This document shows positions 56,201 to 57,920 of a stretch of 64,000 bases of DNA, piece by piece; the first letter of the stretch is position 1, and every line of letters starts with the position of its first letter. This DNA is from Hippopus hippopus. Its lineage: Eukaryota > Mollusca > Bivalvia > Cardiida > Cardiidae. The stretch covers positions 42,706,388 through 42,770,387 of the forward strand of contig OX328111.1 in the NCBI GenBank assembly GCA_946811185.2, read 5' to 3'. A program made the translations under genes and the position numbers. The notes under the pieces are model-generated. The model made no database searches and was not told where the DNA came from. It saw only the letters and a list, made by a program, of their open reading frames with translations.

Positions 56201-56860
56201 TGGGAAGGTTTTTGAAATAATTGTGGGAAAAGTAGAAAATGCTTGTAACCAGCATTTTCTTTTTTACCTATAATGTTTCCTACCCTGTCATAGAACTTAA
56301 AAGCTCATTTAAGCCAATTCTGAATTTGTTGGTTTCAGATGTTTCCAATTTGATCCATACTAAAACCAATCTAAAATATGACAAGTCAGATACTGGTATG
56401 GCTGAAATGATAGGGTTTGTCTTTGAAACAGTAGAGAACTCAAGCATTTTGTACCTACAATGTTTTCAAAAGCTCACTTCCTTAATTGATATGATTGTTC
56501 AAAAAAGACTAAACCGCAATGTGCATGCATTTATTACACACCTGTAAATATTAAAAACTGCTGATCATTTTTCTTTTTTTTGGTAATGTTCTTTTTGGAA
56601 AAAAAGCCAGTTGCTTAGGAAGAATAATGTGCGCAGTGCTGGTAAATAGAATCTCCAGGAAAGCATGGATAGGTGCCGTGATATGACTGAAATAATGTTG
56701 ATGACATGATAAACATCATACAAACAAAGATTTTTGGGCTACTTACAGAAGCTGGCGAATTCACTACACCTATATTGTACCCATACAGGAAGCTGTTTCC
56801 AAACACACAGACAAACACACTGAAAAACAGCCAAAATGTGTACTTCACTTCTCGCTCAGG
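19999..56860 (-). CDS. SLC2A/GLUT-type facilitative sugar transporter gene (12 exons seen)
   Basis: Twelve exons join in phase to 561 codons plus a TAG stop. The protein is expected in the plasma membrane, moving a hexose or related substrate down its gradient. Family signatures in order: YGYNIGVVNSPA (helix 1), GMIGSFSSG, the loop FGRKKG, LHCGLNTSLASLYLAEISP with KIRGAIGTCHQL, PESPRYLLI, QQLSGINA (helix 7), EKLGRRPLL, GPIPFIVVGEIF (helix 10) and VPETKNRTFDDI. Length fits GLUT proteins (about 490-560). Compared with human GLUT1, the QLS of helix 7 is QIA, Trp388 is Phe and Glu380 is Ala, while Asn288, Asn411 and Trp412 equivalents remain; glucose specificity is therefore doubtful and a class II-like role is possible. 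No exon with a conventional start was found; an in-frame ATG lies at 56878, inside what looks like the acceptor tract. Residue numbers below count from the first residue seen. Confidence 0.93.
20206..20257 (-). other. Intron acceptor side of exon 12
   Basis: The minus strand reads a T-rich tract ending TTGCAG at 20206-20211. The rest of the intron (to 21196) is filled by two MITE copies. Confidence 0.7.
20258..20552 (-). mobile_element. Composite TTAA hairpin MITE
   Basis: A left tip with a partial right body (TTAACCCTTTTCCACAC, CTCCTTTTCACAAAAAG) is joined to a second, nearly complete minus copy whose right tip reads TTCGGTACAAAGTTA. Likely one copy inserted into or recombined with another. 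Confidence 0.65.
20722..20954 (-). mobile_element. TTAA hairpin MITE with symmetric stem changes
   Basis: The stem is GTGAGATAAAGAGAAAATGC / GCATTTTCTCTTTATCTC where the usual copy has GTGGGAAAAGGAG / CTCCTTTTCCCAC, so both arms carry the same private changes. The right body has a short duplication (AAAAACAATCTTTAGGT twice) and ends GGTACAGAGTTAA. Confidence 0.8.
21197..21324 (-). CDS. Transporter exon 11: helices 10-11
   Basis: Encodes PIPFIVVGEIFRQEPRAAAM and onward (residues 452-493). The GPIPF motif has Phe where GLUT1 has Trp388. NWICNF keeps the equivalents of GLUT1 Asn411 and Trp412. Acceptor TTTTCAG/GCCCT (phase 2 carry-in), donor ATACAG/GTTTGT. Confidence 0.95.
21530..21610 (-). repeat. 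tRNA-like sequence, probable SINE head
   Basis: On the minus strand: GGTAGCTCAGTGGATAGTGT (A box) and GGTTTGATACTGG (B-box-like), 40 bp apart. The anticodon arm does not pair convincingly, so it is called a SINE relic. Confidence 0.45.
21636..21993. mobile_element. Cluster of broken TTAA hairpin MITE pieces
   Basis: Recognisable pieces: AAGAAGCCATTTGAAAACA, AACCCCCTTCACCACACAA, GAATGCATTTGCAGACAAGA and TGTGCAAATGCTTTCAATTT, in mixed orientations. GTTGTGTGCAAAT is duplicated in tandem near 21924-21950. At least three copies contributed. Confidence 0.55.
22393..22468 (-). CDS. Transporter exon 10: helix 9-10 region
   Basis: Encodes AQKRTLAIICIAAMLFYVIG then FAAGL (residues 426-450) and the first base of Gly451. 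FAAGLG aligns with GLUT1 FFEVGPG, so the helix-10 Glu380 is replaced by Ala. Acceptor TTTGTAG/GCACAG, donor GTCTAG/GTATGT. Confidence 0.93.
22498..22682 (+). mobile_element. TTAA hairpin MITE, right body deleted
   Basis: TTAACCCTTTACCACACAAC at the left. The right side runs straight from GTTTTCAAAAGG into TTAA, losing the usual 50 bp before the tip. It lies 30 bp upstream of exon 10 in the intron. Confidence 0.8.
22728..22955 (-). mobile_element. TTAA hairpin MITE
   Basis: TATTCCTTTACCACACAG to GTGTGGTAAAGGATTTAA. The loop is GCTGGAAACAACAATT, unpaired on one side. Confidence 0.8.
23063..25202 (+). mobile_element. ACAAGAGGGCC element, type A, with 145-bp minisatellite
   Basis: Starts ACAAGAGGGCCATGATGGCC with CACTCACCTGAG just inside, and ends GAGCACGTTGTGCTC then AGGTGAGCTAAAAA, so GCTCACCTGAG-type sequence faces CTCAGGTGAGC. 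Internally about nine units of 145 bp run from 23165 to 24500. The 3' part has larger units with GGGGCCA/TTTGACCCCAG and a perfect GTTGCCATGGCAAC at 24976-24989. Non-coding. Confidence 0.8.
23165..24500 (+). repeat. 145-bp minisatellite with TGACCT pairs
   Basis: Each unit has GTGGCCTCTAGAGTGCCCAC, then AAGGTATTTCTTTAATTTGA, then CCTAGTGACCTAG. TGACCTAGTGACCT starts at 23210, 23713, 23858, 24004 and 24149, with variants at 23354, 23499 and 23568; spacing is 144-146 except one partial unit of 69. In reverse complement this is AGGTCA-CT-AGGTCA. Confidence 0.9.
25305..25415 (+). repeat. Tail of ACAAGAGCAC-type repeat
   Basis: TTTTTGCATGACGACAACAC, GGGCTATGAAAATAAC and TTTTCTTCGAAAACAGCC then AAGCTAATAA match the 3' parts of the copies at 4962 and 40337. 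Confidence 0.5.
25435..26350 (+). mobile_element. ACAAGAGGGCC element, type A, five 145-bp units
   Basis: Starts AACAAGAGGGCCATGATGGC, with GTCGCTCACCTGGG inside, and ends GTGCTCAGGTGAGC then TAACAAAAG. Five internal 145-bp units carry TGTGGCCTCTA, ACACAAGGTTTTTCTAAGAT and GACCTAGTTTTTGACC. Overlapping 71-73-codon minus-strand ORFs here start every 145 bp and are repeat artefacts. A GACGGACGACGCACGACGGA run precedes the 3' hairpin. Confidence 0.8.
26464..26682 (+). mobile_element. TTAA hairpin MITE, 35 bp from exon 9
   Basis: TTAACCTGATAAAATATT (eroded left tip) to TTTGGTTAAGAGTTAA, with an almost perfect stem around GGTTACC. Its right TTAA is 35 bp downstream of the exon 9 donor. Confidence 0.85.
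26718..26837 (-). CDS. Transporter exon 9: helix 8-9 with GRR loop
   Basis: Encodes VPLIEKLGRRPLLIWPMCVM then VISFIVLTVCLNLLQSPDMA (residues 386-425). EKLGRRPLL is the conserved cytosolic E-x-x-GRR motif after helix 8. Acceptor TTGTTTCAG/GTACCC, donor GGCT/GTAAGT; both phase 0. Confidence 0.95.
27036..27500. repeat. Two tandem GCCTGC..GCAGGC repeats
   Basis: TTAGCCTGCGTGGACTGTGC then AGGCTGAT and TTAGCCTGCGTGGACTGTGC then AGGCCAAT occur 200 bp apart, each with TCTACTGTAGGA upstream and ACACTTTACGCAAATGTCC-type sequence then TAGCAGGCCATATATAAAAC downstream. The unit is about 200 bp and non-coding; the 152-codon ORF here is an artefact. Confidence 0.8.
27702..27975. mobile_element. Symmetric TTAA hairpin MITE made of two left arms
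   Basis: Both halves carry the left-arm body. Left: GTACCAGACAGTAAAATTTT, GTTTGCAGACAATACATTAA. Right: TTGTTATCTGCAGATGCTTT, AGAAATTTTTGCTGTATGGT. The normal right body with its GGGTCGTTAAAA sequence is absent, so this is a 270-bp near-full palindrome. Confidence 0.7.
28155..28265 (-). CDS. Transporter exon 8: helices 7-8
   Basis: Encodes AMSYSSFIFQQANVPEDTIP then YVVVAQGAINVLATIVA (residues 349-385). It completes QQLSGINA from exon 7; GLUT1 has VFYYST where this reads MSYSSF. GAIN retains the helix-8 Asn equivalent to GLUT1 Asn317. Acceptor CTGTAG-type CTACAG/GCCATG, donor GTTGCA/GTAGGT. Confidence 0.93.
28297..28657 (-). mobile_element. Two partial TTAA hairpin MITEs
   Basis: 28297-28445 keeps TTTAACCATTTAACAAAC and a damaged hairpin (ATGTTGGTAACCAGCATT) but lacks its right end. 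28479-28657 keeps the outer arms and the right tip GTCTGGTAAAGAATTTAA but has lost the loop (GGAGAAAATTTTTTCTACAC). Confidence 0.65.
28708..30027 (-). mobile_element. Mariner (DD34D) transposon, 1320 bp
   Basis: Ends are CGAGGGTTGTTCGATATGTA and, inverted, the same with one change (GGGCTG); the match continues through ATGTGTATTGTA. TA flanks both sides (28706-28707 and 30028-30029). Length is typical of mariner. It lies in the intron between exons 7 and 8, in the same orientation as the gene. Confidence 0.93.
28781..29831 (-). pseudogene. Mariner transposase, inactivated
   Basis: Opens at an ATG (29831) with an N-terminal helix-turn-helix region (SYETVRSWRKKF, TIHDIANAVGISLSRVHFIL) and the WIPHILTDDQK linker motif. 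Catalytic motifs: VTGDKTWVHYFEP (first Asp) and LLHDNAPSHT (second Asp). At SPDLAPC the frame shifts just before the third Asp; the downstream frame continues FFLFPKLKKFLSGRRYKS, then an in-frame TGA where the sequence context suggests CGA (Arg), then a normal end GEYFEGM. Spacing between the second and lost third Asp is 34 residues. Two lesions make it dead. Confidence 0.92.
30045..30175. mobile_element. Highly diverged TTAA hairpin MITE core
   Basis: GAAAACACTGTGAGAGAAGG / CCTTTTCCTGTGGTGTTT with a GCTTGTTTCAAGC loop: a hairpin of the same layout, with a loop different from other copies but itself palindromic. Tips are absent. Confidence 0.4.
30194..30421 (-). mobile_element. TTAA hairpin MITE, ends 20 bp from exon 7
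   Basis: GTAAACCCTTTACCATAC to ATTTGGTAAAAATTTAA, with a weak stem (GAGAGCATTGTGTGAAAAG) and CTGTAAACCAG loop. Confidence 0.75.
30443..30630 (-). CDS. Transporter exon 7: large cytosolic loop and helix 7
   Basis: Completes Ala286 and encodes residues 287-348. LLGYDDVDTELEEMRVEARK is the helical end of the loop between helices 6 and 7, and SLNKLLTTPELKLPIIIATV then MQIAQQLSGINA is helix 7. The GLUT1 QLS at this place is QIA here; the downstream QQLSGINA is intact. Acceptor TTTTTCAG/CGCTCA, donor AATGCA/GTAAGT. Confidence 0.95.
30665..30891 (+). mobile_element. TTAA hairpin MITE, first of a TTAA-sharing pair
   Basis: TTAACTCTACCAAACGAC to GTGTGGTAATGGGTTAA, with an intact stem. The TTAA at 30888-30891 also opens the next copy. 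Confidence 0.85.
30888..31105 (+). mobile_element. TTAA hairpin MITE, second of a TTAA-sharing pair
   Basis: Opens TTAACTCTACCAAACACC, sharing the unusual CTCTACC (CTTT to CT) tip with its left neighbour, so the two may be a local duplication. The stem and right tip are eroded. Confidence 0.75.
31110..31420. repeat. AAGCCACTAGCTGCTTTC repeat, copy 1
   Basis: Shares CCTAAGCCACTAGCTGCTTT, GAGGAACAGATCCC and ACAAGCTGGAGATCTAAACC with the copies at 36420-36735 and 39760-40050. About 300 bp, tRNA-like remnant possible at the right (CTTGGTCTCAAGTCCTGTAC), non-coding. Confidence 0.6.
31425..31495 (+). mobile_element. TTAA hairpin MITE, left-arm fragment
   Basis: TACCAAATGACAAAATTCTA and AATTGCAGACGACAAATA only; it stops before the hairpin. 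Confidence 0.6.
31623..31760 (-). CDS. Transporter exon 6: helix 6 and PESPR motif
   Basis: Completes Gly240 and encodes residues 241-285. FAFNALPALTCLLLMPI is helix 6, and CPESPRYLLIKKNDEDGAR is the PESPR sugar transporter signature opening the cytosolic loop. Acceptor TTTTTCAG/GTACCT, donor GGAAAG/GTGACC (phase 1). Confidence 0.95.
31828..32424. mobile_element. AGGCC-ended TTAA element, copy B, with a MITE inside
   Basis: Tips AGGCCCAGTAGTTGCCAAAA and TTTTGGCTGCCACTGGGCCT, preceded by TTAA (31824-31827) and followed by TTAT. Its interior aligns with copy A (CCATTTAAAAGTATGGAAAT, CAGTTAATGTACAG, TTCTGCCAGCAACTAA). The MITE at 31864 interrupts it at a TTAA that is single in copy A (11756-11759). 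Confidence 0.85.
31864..32085 (+). mobile_element. TTAA hairpin MITE inserted in AGGCC element
   Basis: TTAACTCTTTACCATACAGC to GTGCGATAAGGGTTAA. Both bounding TTAAs are exact, and the paralogous empty site shows one TTAA, so this copy documents a TTAA target duplication. Confidence 0.92.
32437..32835 (-). mobile_element. TTAA hairpin MITE with three repeated right ends
   Basis: One left part and damaged hairpin (32437-32560) are followed by three copies of the right body: TTTGTTGTTTGCAAATGCTT, TTTGCCACTTGCAAATGTTT and TTTGTCATCTGCAAATGTTT, ending near 32625, 32712 and 32835. Nested insertion or unequal exchange would explain it. Confidence 0.6.
32849..33072 (+). mobile_element. TTAA hairpin MITE
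   Basis: ACACTTTACCAAACAACAAA to TTTGGTGAAGGGTTAA. The left arm has GTGGGCAAAGGAG against CTCCTTTTCCCAC. Right TTAA 33069-33072 is shared. Confidence 0.85.
33069..33292 (-). mobile_element. TTAA hairpin MITE with symmetric stem change
   Basis: Starts at the shared TTAA (TTAAGCTTTTACAAACCAA). The stem is TTGTGCGAAAAAGAGAAAAT / ATTTTCTCATTTGCACAACA: TGCGAAA faces TTTGCAC in place of TGGGAAA / TTTCCCA. Right tip TTGGGAAAGAGATAA. Confidence 0.75.
33515..33590. repeat. GATCAGACTGCAC hairpin repeat, diverged
   Basis: GTGTAGATCAAAGATCAGAC then TGCACATTCTGAGCAGTG; the right arm has decayed (TTTCAATCTAAACC). Confidence 0.5.
33591..33816 (+). mobile_element. TTAA hairpin MITE
   Basis: TTAACTCTTTATCAAATGA, strong stem around GGTTACC, right tip ACTTGGTAGAAGATTAA. 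Confidence 0.8.
33879..34019 (-). CDS. Transporter exon 5: helices 4-5
   Basis: Completes Gly193 and encodes residues 194-239 (LNTSLASLYLAEISPKKIRG then AIGTCHQLFITIGILWSMVM). AEISP-x-x-x-RG is the conserved E-x(6)-RG loop after helix 4, and CHQL keeps the Gln equivalent to GLUT1 Gln161. Acceptor ATCTACAG/GACTC, donor CTGCTAG/GTAAGA. Confidence 0.96.
34312..34523 (+). mobile_element. TTAA hairpin MITE, weak hairpin
   Basis: CACTTTATACCAAACAGC to TTTGGTACAAGTTAA, loop CTGCCTAACAGAG. Confidence 0.75.
34932..35161 (+). mobile_element. TTAA hairpin MITE with symmetric stem change
   Basis: TTAACTCTTTACCAAATGA to GTGTAGTAAAGGGTTTAA. The stem ATTGAGGAAAAAAGGAGAAA / TTTCTCCTTTTTCCTCAAT departs from the usual ATTGTGGGAAAAGGAG in the same way in both arms, and so does the loop (CTGGTAACCGG). 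Confidence 0.85.
35254..35378 (-). CDS. Transporter exon 4: helix 3 and start of helix 4
   Basis: Completes Arg151 and encodes residues 152-192 (KKGMIIITFLMFFAALFGGI then PILAKSPECLIISRAFVGLH). With exon 3 it forms the FGRKKG loop after helix 2; SRAFVGLHCG carries the helix-4 Arg equivalent to GLUT1 Arg126. Acceptor CGTTCCAG/GAAAAA, donor TTGTG/GTAAGT. Confidence 0.95.
35416..35536. mobile_element. 121-bp near-perfect palindrome
   Basis: GTGAAAGATCGAAATTTATT at the left is the exact inverse of AATAAATTTCGATCTTTCAC at the right; the match continues through GAACATCAT, GTAATATTTTCA and the complement. Arms are about 54 bp with a loop of about 13 (TGAGTGACAGCCATG region). It lies 40 bp from exon 4 in the intron. 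Likely a foldback-type MITE. Confidence 0.85.
35815..36000 (+). repeat. tRNA-derived SINE (CCAGGAAGCAG type)
   Basis: A box TGAGGTAGAGTGTCGG, B box CGAGTTCAAGACCCGGGAG, body GCGAGTACTGGTGTAG and CCAGGAAGCAG shared with 19560-19705 (minus). An AAATAAATATG stretch may be the tail. Confidence 0.65.
36138..36365 (+). mobile_element. TTAA hairpin MITE
   Basis: Complete: TTAACCCTTTACCACACAAC to GTGTGGTAAAGGGTTAA. One stem mismatch (CCAGAATTTTCTCC). One of the best-preserved copies. Confidence 0.92.
36420..36735. repeat. AAGCCACTAGCTGCTTTC repeat, copy 2
   Basis: CCAAAGCCACTGGCTGCTTT, GAGGAATGAATCCCGTTGCG and GGCTAAGCTGGGGATTTCAA align with the copies at 31110 and 39760. The 107-codon ORF here is not supported by any motif. 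Confidence 0.6.
36777..36994 (-). mobile_element. TTAA hairpin MITE
   Basis: TTAACCCTTTATCAAACAA to GTTTGGTAAAGAGTAA. The loop is GCTAGTAACCAGC and the stem GTGGGAAAAGGAG is paired with CTCCTTTTCTCAC. Confidence 0.85.
37232..37346 (-). CDS. Transporter exon 3: helix 2 and GRK loop
   Basis: Completes Gly113 and encodes IEDDNQLELLWSVTVAIFVL then FGMIGSFSSGKVADYFG (residues 114-150) plus two bases of Arg151. LLWSVTVAIF and GMIGSF match helix 2 of GLUT proteins. Acceptor AATTCTAG/GTATAG, donor GGAAG/GTAAGT. An 18.4-kb intron separates it from exon 2. Confidence 0.95.
37374..38512 (+). mobile_element. TTAA hairpin MITE split by an ACAAGAGGGCC element
   Basis: TTAACTCTTTACCA (37374-37387) is the tip; the expected continuation ATGACAAAATTTTGG resumes at about 38298 and runs through the hairpin to TACGGTAAAGGGTTTA. 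Removing 37387-38297 restores a standard copy. Confidence 0.85.
37387..38297 (+). mobile_element. ACAAGAGGGCC element, type B
   Basis: ACAAGAGGGCCATGATGGGC with CACTCCACTGGC inside; ends CGCTGACCTTCAGCCAGTGG then AGCTGAAAATTA. Four internal units of about 185 bp (TAGAGGCCCACTAGATAAAG, AAATTTGGTAACCCTAGGCC) precede a perfect GTTGCCATGGCAAC at 38071-38084 and a GGACGGACGGACAGATGGAC run. Confidence 0.85.
38507..38586 (-). mobile_element. TTAA hairpin MITE, cut at the ACAAGAGG element
   Basis: TTTACCCTCTTCCACGCAG, body GAACCTCATGAAATGCCC, and the left stem arm AACATTATGAGAAAAGG, then AACAAGAGG begins. No continuation was found on the far side. Confidence 0.6.
38586..39298 (+). mobile_element. 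ACAAGAGG element, type A variant
   Basis: AACAAGAGGTCATTGGCTCT with ACGTTCACCTGAG inside; ends GAGCACTTTGTGCTCAGGTC then AGCTAAAAA. Internal 145-bp units (TGTGGCCTCTAGATTGCATA, GACCTACTTTTTGACCTGAC) are diverged. The 137-codon minus ORF is a repeat artefact. Confidence 0.7.
39300..39755. other. Unique intronic DNA
   Basis: No repeat or gene recognised between two dispersed elements. Confidence 0.4.
39760..40050. repeat. AAGCCACTAGCTGCTTTC repeat, copy 3 (most diverged)
   Basis: CTAAGAATCTGGCTGATTTT, AAAGGAATGAATCCTGTTGC and GACTACCATCAATCC align with copies 1 and 2. Confidence 0.55.
40337..40690 (+). repeat. ACAAGAGCAC repeat, copy 2
   Basis: AACAAGAGCACATGCCCGAT to TTTGAAAACAGCTAAGCTAA then ATAAGG. 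Like the ACAAGAGGGCC elements it opens ACAAGAG and closes AGCTAA, which suggests a shared mobilising system. Confidence 0.6.
41890..42688 (+). repeat. Insert ending in AATAAAG and a poly(A) tract
   Basis: Block repeats stop after GGTCCAAATT. Non-repeat DNA follows, including a decayed minus-oriented TTAA hairpin MITE (42050-42300), ending GGCTAATAAAGTTTAAAAAA and more A. The tail looks like a retroposed 3' end, but no target duplication was found, so the left boundary is uncertain. Confidence 0.4.
43195..43516 (-). mobile_element. Two decayed TTAA hairpin MITE pieces
   Basis: 43195-43260 is a right body (AGATGCTGTCAGTTTGGTCT to CACTTGGTAAAGAC). 43290-43516 is a fuller copy with the loop changed to AATTGCTGCCATGATTGATT, ending CATTTGGTAATGGGTTAA. 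Confidence 0.6.
43520..45060. other. Unique AT-rich intronic DNA
   Basis: No repeat recognised beyond homopolymer runs (T-rich near 43840-43905). No splice-bounded exon of the transporter lies here. Confidence 0.4.
45068..45288 (+). mobile_element. TTAA hairpin MITE with symmetric stem change
   Basis: TTAACTCTTTACCAAACAAC to GTGTAATACAGGGTTAA. AAAACGTTATGGG and CCCACAACGTTTTC share the AACGTT variant in place of AACATT; the loop has lost about six bases. Confidence 0.85.
45345..45439 (+). repeat. Short tandem repeat that received the large element
   Basis: TCCCCAATTCAAAACCTAGG then GGGTACACTGTACCCC recur about every 50 bp, and the array resumes after the 7.67-kb element (TACCTCCAATTCAAAACC at 53127). 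Confidence 0.75.
45690..46500. repeat. Inverted duplication of an exon-like fragment
   Basis: About 190 bp at 45690-45880 (minus) recur inverted at 46305-46500 (plus) with roughly 420 bp between. The minus copy reads an open stretch LEILSHRAVRKDAGKIILIP then DTFNERCSEGLAK, running to a donor-like GGTACG/GTAAGT. The plus copy reads LEILSHRAV, a TGA stop in the codon that is CGA in the other copy, then KDAGKIVFIPDTF. It looks like a captured host exon; no family recognised. Confidence 0.5.
47090..49235 (+). repeat. 373-bp satellite array of palindromic dimers, left arm
   Basis: GTACTGTATTTACATGCTTG recurs near 47704, 48074, 48448, 48823 and 49196 (spacing 370-375). Each unit is itself inverted: AAAGTCATTGATTTTGTTCT, ATATGATAAATTATCATTAA faces TTAATGATAATTTATCATAT, AGAACAAAATAAATGACTTT. 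GC-rich CCCCGGG blocks (TGTCCCGGGGTACTG) punctuate the AT-rich monomers. Confidence 0.88.
49236..49546. other. Spacer of the large element
   Basis: No repeat or gene recognised between the array and the mariner-like element. Confidence 0.4.
49547..50989 (-). mobile_element. DD41D mariner-like transposon, 1443 bp
   Basis: Ends CAGGGTGTTTCATAATATCT then GCCACCATT and the inverse, about 30 bp with at most one mismatch, flanked by TA (49545-49546, 50990-50991). Such clean TIRs suggest a recent insertion. Confidence 0.94.
49727..50801 (-). pseudogene. DD41D mariner-like transposase with one frameshift
   Basis: The N-terminal part starts MAPTKDHCKEIVKIYYETKS at 50801, a helix-turn-helix region, and runs in one frame to about 50550; the rest is in the next frame from TPRKSVRMVFGD to the stop at 49727. 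Catalytic motifs are all present: IRFSDEAHFYLN, WFQQDGATPHTARN and WPPHSPDLSLLDFFLWG. Forty-one residues lie between the second and third Asp. One single-base indel in the N-terminal third is the only lesion seen, so the copy is young. Confidence 0.9.
51061..51180. repeat. Mixed tetranucleotide microsatellite
   Basis: Runs of GAAC, GACT and GAAG alternate, including about seven uninterrupted GACT units. Confidence 0.9.
51512..51817 (+). mobile_element. Full-length tRNA-derived SINE with 12-bp target duplication
   Basis: ATGCTAGTTCCT flanks it exactly (51500-51511 and 51818-51829). Head: GCATAGCTCGATAGGTAGAG (A box) and GGGTTCGATCCCC (B box), with extra bases in the anticodon region. Body: TTCGGATGAGACGTTAAACC, GTCCCGTGTGACGGTGCTAT, AAAAGAACCAGGCG. 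A short tail ATTCAATCA. The conserved body resembles metazoan SINE core domains described in molluscs. It is a recent insertion in the spacer of the large element. Confidence 0.92.
51905..52830 (-). repeat. 373-bp satellite array, inverted right arm
   Basis: The same monomers as in 47090-49235, inverted (CTAACCATTTTCAGTAGGTC, AAGCATGTAAATACAGTACC), about 2.5 units. The outer edge TAAATAGTAAGACCGATTGA is the inverse of TGATTATGGGTCTTGCTATT at the outer edge of the left array. Confidence 0.85.
53210..53436 (+). mobile_element. TTAA hairpin MITE
   Basis: TCAACTCTTTACCACACCAC to CTACTAAAGGGTCAA; both TTAA copies have become TCAA. Stem near intact (GTGAGAAAAGGATAAAAT). Confidence 0.8.
53437..53750. 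mobile_element. Composite of plus and minus TTAA hairpin MITE pieces
   Basis: A plus copy lacking its left arm (to TTTTCCAGG at 53542) joins a minus copy (CCCAAGTTTTAACAG to CATGGTAAAGAGATAA). Junction is within the right body of both. Confidence 0.6.
53857..54084 (-). mobile_element. TTAA hairpin MITE, shares its right TTAA
   Basis: TTAACTCTTTACTGAACG to GTTTGGTAAAGAGTTAA, with a strong stem. TTAA 54081-54084 also begins a plus-oriented fragment (54081-54152: GTTTACCACTCCAC to GCAGATGACAAATCAAATAG). Confidence 0.85.
54158..55500 (+). mobile_element. Repeat block with two minisatellites and a type A 3' end
   Basis: First array: about five 160-bp units marked by CGGACAAGCA near 54259, 54416, 54578, 54741 and 54901 and TTCTTGTGCACTGCACT. 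Second array: three 162-168-bp units marked by TTCAAGGGCAAATAACTC (54929, 55097, 55259) and GACCAAGTTTGGTGCTGATT. A GGACGGACGACAGACGCC-type run and GAGCACTTCGTGC then TTAGGTGAGCTTAAAAG close it, matching ACAAGAGGGCC type A ends. The 5' end is not clear. Confidence 0.75.
55791..56013 (-). CDS. Transporter exon 2: long first extracellular loop
   Basis: Encodes residues 39-112 (LIKVFYAQVNYGRDGQETYY at the start). After the helix-1 exit the loop runs about 75 residues with six N-x-S/T sequons (NKS, NNS, NAT, NNT, NSS, NNT) in a Ser/Thr/Asn-rich stretch (KSVNNSNATATTT and APSNSSNNTDEAN). GLUT1 has a single site in a shorter loop. Acceptor CTTGTTGCAG/TTGATT, donor AAAAAG/GTACAT (phase 1). Confidence 0.93.
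56050..56480. mobile_element. Cluster of three TTAA hairpin MITE pieces
   Basis: A plus right half (56050-56158) is followed at TTAA 56159-56162 by a minus copy (TTTATAACATGATACC to TTTCAGATGTTTCCAATTTG), then a plus copy without a tip (AATATGACAAGTCAGATACT to TTTTCAAAAGCTCACTTCC). The three lie in the intron between exons 1 and 2 as numbered here. Confidence 0.6.
56747..56860 (-). CDS. Transporter first recognised coding exon: helix 1
   Basis: Encodes PEREVKYTFWLFFSVFVCVF then GNSFLYGYNIGVVNSPAS (residues 1-38 as counted here). YGYNIGVVNSPA matches the helix-1 Y-x-x-G-V-x-N-x-P motif of GLUTs. The upstream TTATTTTTCAG is a good acceptor, so a short 5' exon carrying the initiator Met is expected, as in human SLC2A1. 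Alternatively translation could start at the in-frame ATG at 56878. Donor GCTTCT/GTAAGT, phase 0. Confidence 0.93.
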
Positions 56861-56968
56861 CTGAAAAATAACACACAAAAAAATGAAAAATTAACAAATT
56901 ATATGTACAATGTCATCATGTGTCACAGAAATAAGTATCAGTATGAAGTGTGTGCTTGTCTGTCACAT

Positions 56969-57168
56969 TTTTATCCTTTACCAAATAGTCCCGAGTTTTA
57001 AAAGCCCTAAAGAGAAGGCTTTAAAAAACATTGTGGGTAAAGGCTTTACCCACAATGTTGTCTACCCTATCAAAGATAGAACTCATCATTTGAGCTACCT
57101 CCATTTTTTCGTCTGCTGATTCTTTCAATTGTTTATGTCCAAAATTTTGTCATCTGGTAAAGAGCTAA
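56969..57168 (-). mobile_element. TTAA hairpin MITE with shortened, perfect palindrome
   Basis: The whole GGAGAAAATGCTGG loop region is gone, leaving ACATTGTGGGTAAAG / CTTTACCCACAATGT, a perfect 15-bp-arm palindrome with a shared new base in both arms (GGGTAAAG/CTTTACCC). Tips: TTATCCTTTACCAAATAG and TCTGGTAAAGAGCTAA. Confidence 0.85.
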
Positions 57169-57189
57169 TTACACTCAATCTTTAACAGA

Positions 57190-57625
57190 CGACAAAATTT
57201 TGCCTTTACCAGGCATGAAAATTTTAGACATGCTGAAATGAAACCATTTAGAGATTTCATGTTGATCAAATGAGTGTTTATTTTGAACTCTTAAAGACAC
57301 ACAGTCTCGAGTTTTATGGACCCTAAGAAAGGTTAGAGAAAATATTGTGGGGAAAGAAGAGGAAGATACCGGTAATCAGCATTTTCTCCTTTCCTACAGG
57401 TTATAATATATTCTTATATAAAATATTTCCAATCATTTTAGCCACATTTGACAAATCAATTTCAAATGCTTGCAATATGAACATCTCTAAAATTTTGTAG
57501 TGTGGACAAAAAACATTGTTGGAAAAGGAAAAAGGCAACCAGTAATTTTTCCTTTCTCAAAACTGTTTTTAAATGCCTTTTTGATCAAGGTCATTACAAC
57601 ACAGGTTTTGTCTGTAAAAAGTTAA
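57190..57625. mobile_element. Cluster of broken TTAA hairpin MITEs
   Basis: A left-arm piece (TACCAGGCATGAAAATTTTA), a minus copy with an ACCGGTAATCAGC loop (57285-57510), and a plus right half (TTGTTGGAAAAGGAAAAAGG to GTAAAAAGTTAA) follow each other. Confidence 0.6.
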
Positions 57626-57639
57626 TTTGTTACAGTAAT

Positions 57640-57920
57640 TCTTAACCCTATAGCCCATAATGCCAACTTTTAACCATCATAGGAAAGAAGCCTTCTGAAA
57701 ACATTATGGCAAAAGGAGAAAATGCTGGGTTTTTTTTTTTTACAAGGAAGACAGTTTTTGAAAACATTGTGGAAGGGAAAATACTGGTAGTTTTCTCTTC
57801 CCACACAGTTTCATAACCTTCTCATTAAAACAATTCCATCCTTGGAGTGACATTCACTTTGTTGTCTGTAAATGCTGTCGACATAGACCAGTCAAAAACT
57901 TTGTCCTCAGATACAGAGTA
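57640..57920 (-). mobile_element. Two minus TTAA hairpin MITE pieces joined by a T-run
   Basis: The first stops in the loop (AATGCTGGG then about 11 T). The second starts within the left arm (GGAAGACAGTTTTTGAAAAC) and has a shortened stem TGTGGAAGGGAAAAT / TTTTCTCTTCCCACA, then a right body to TCAGATACAGAGTAAG. Confidence 0.55.
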
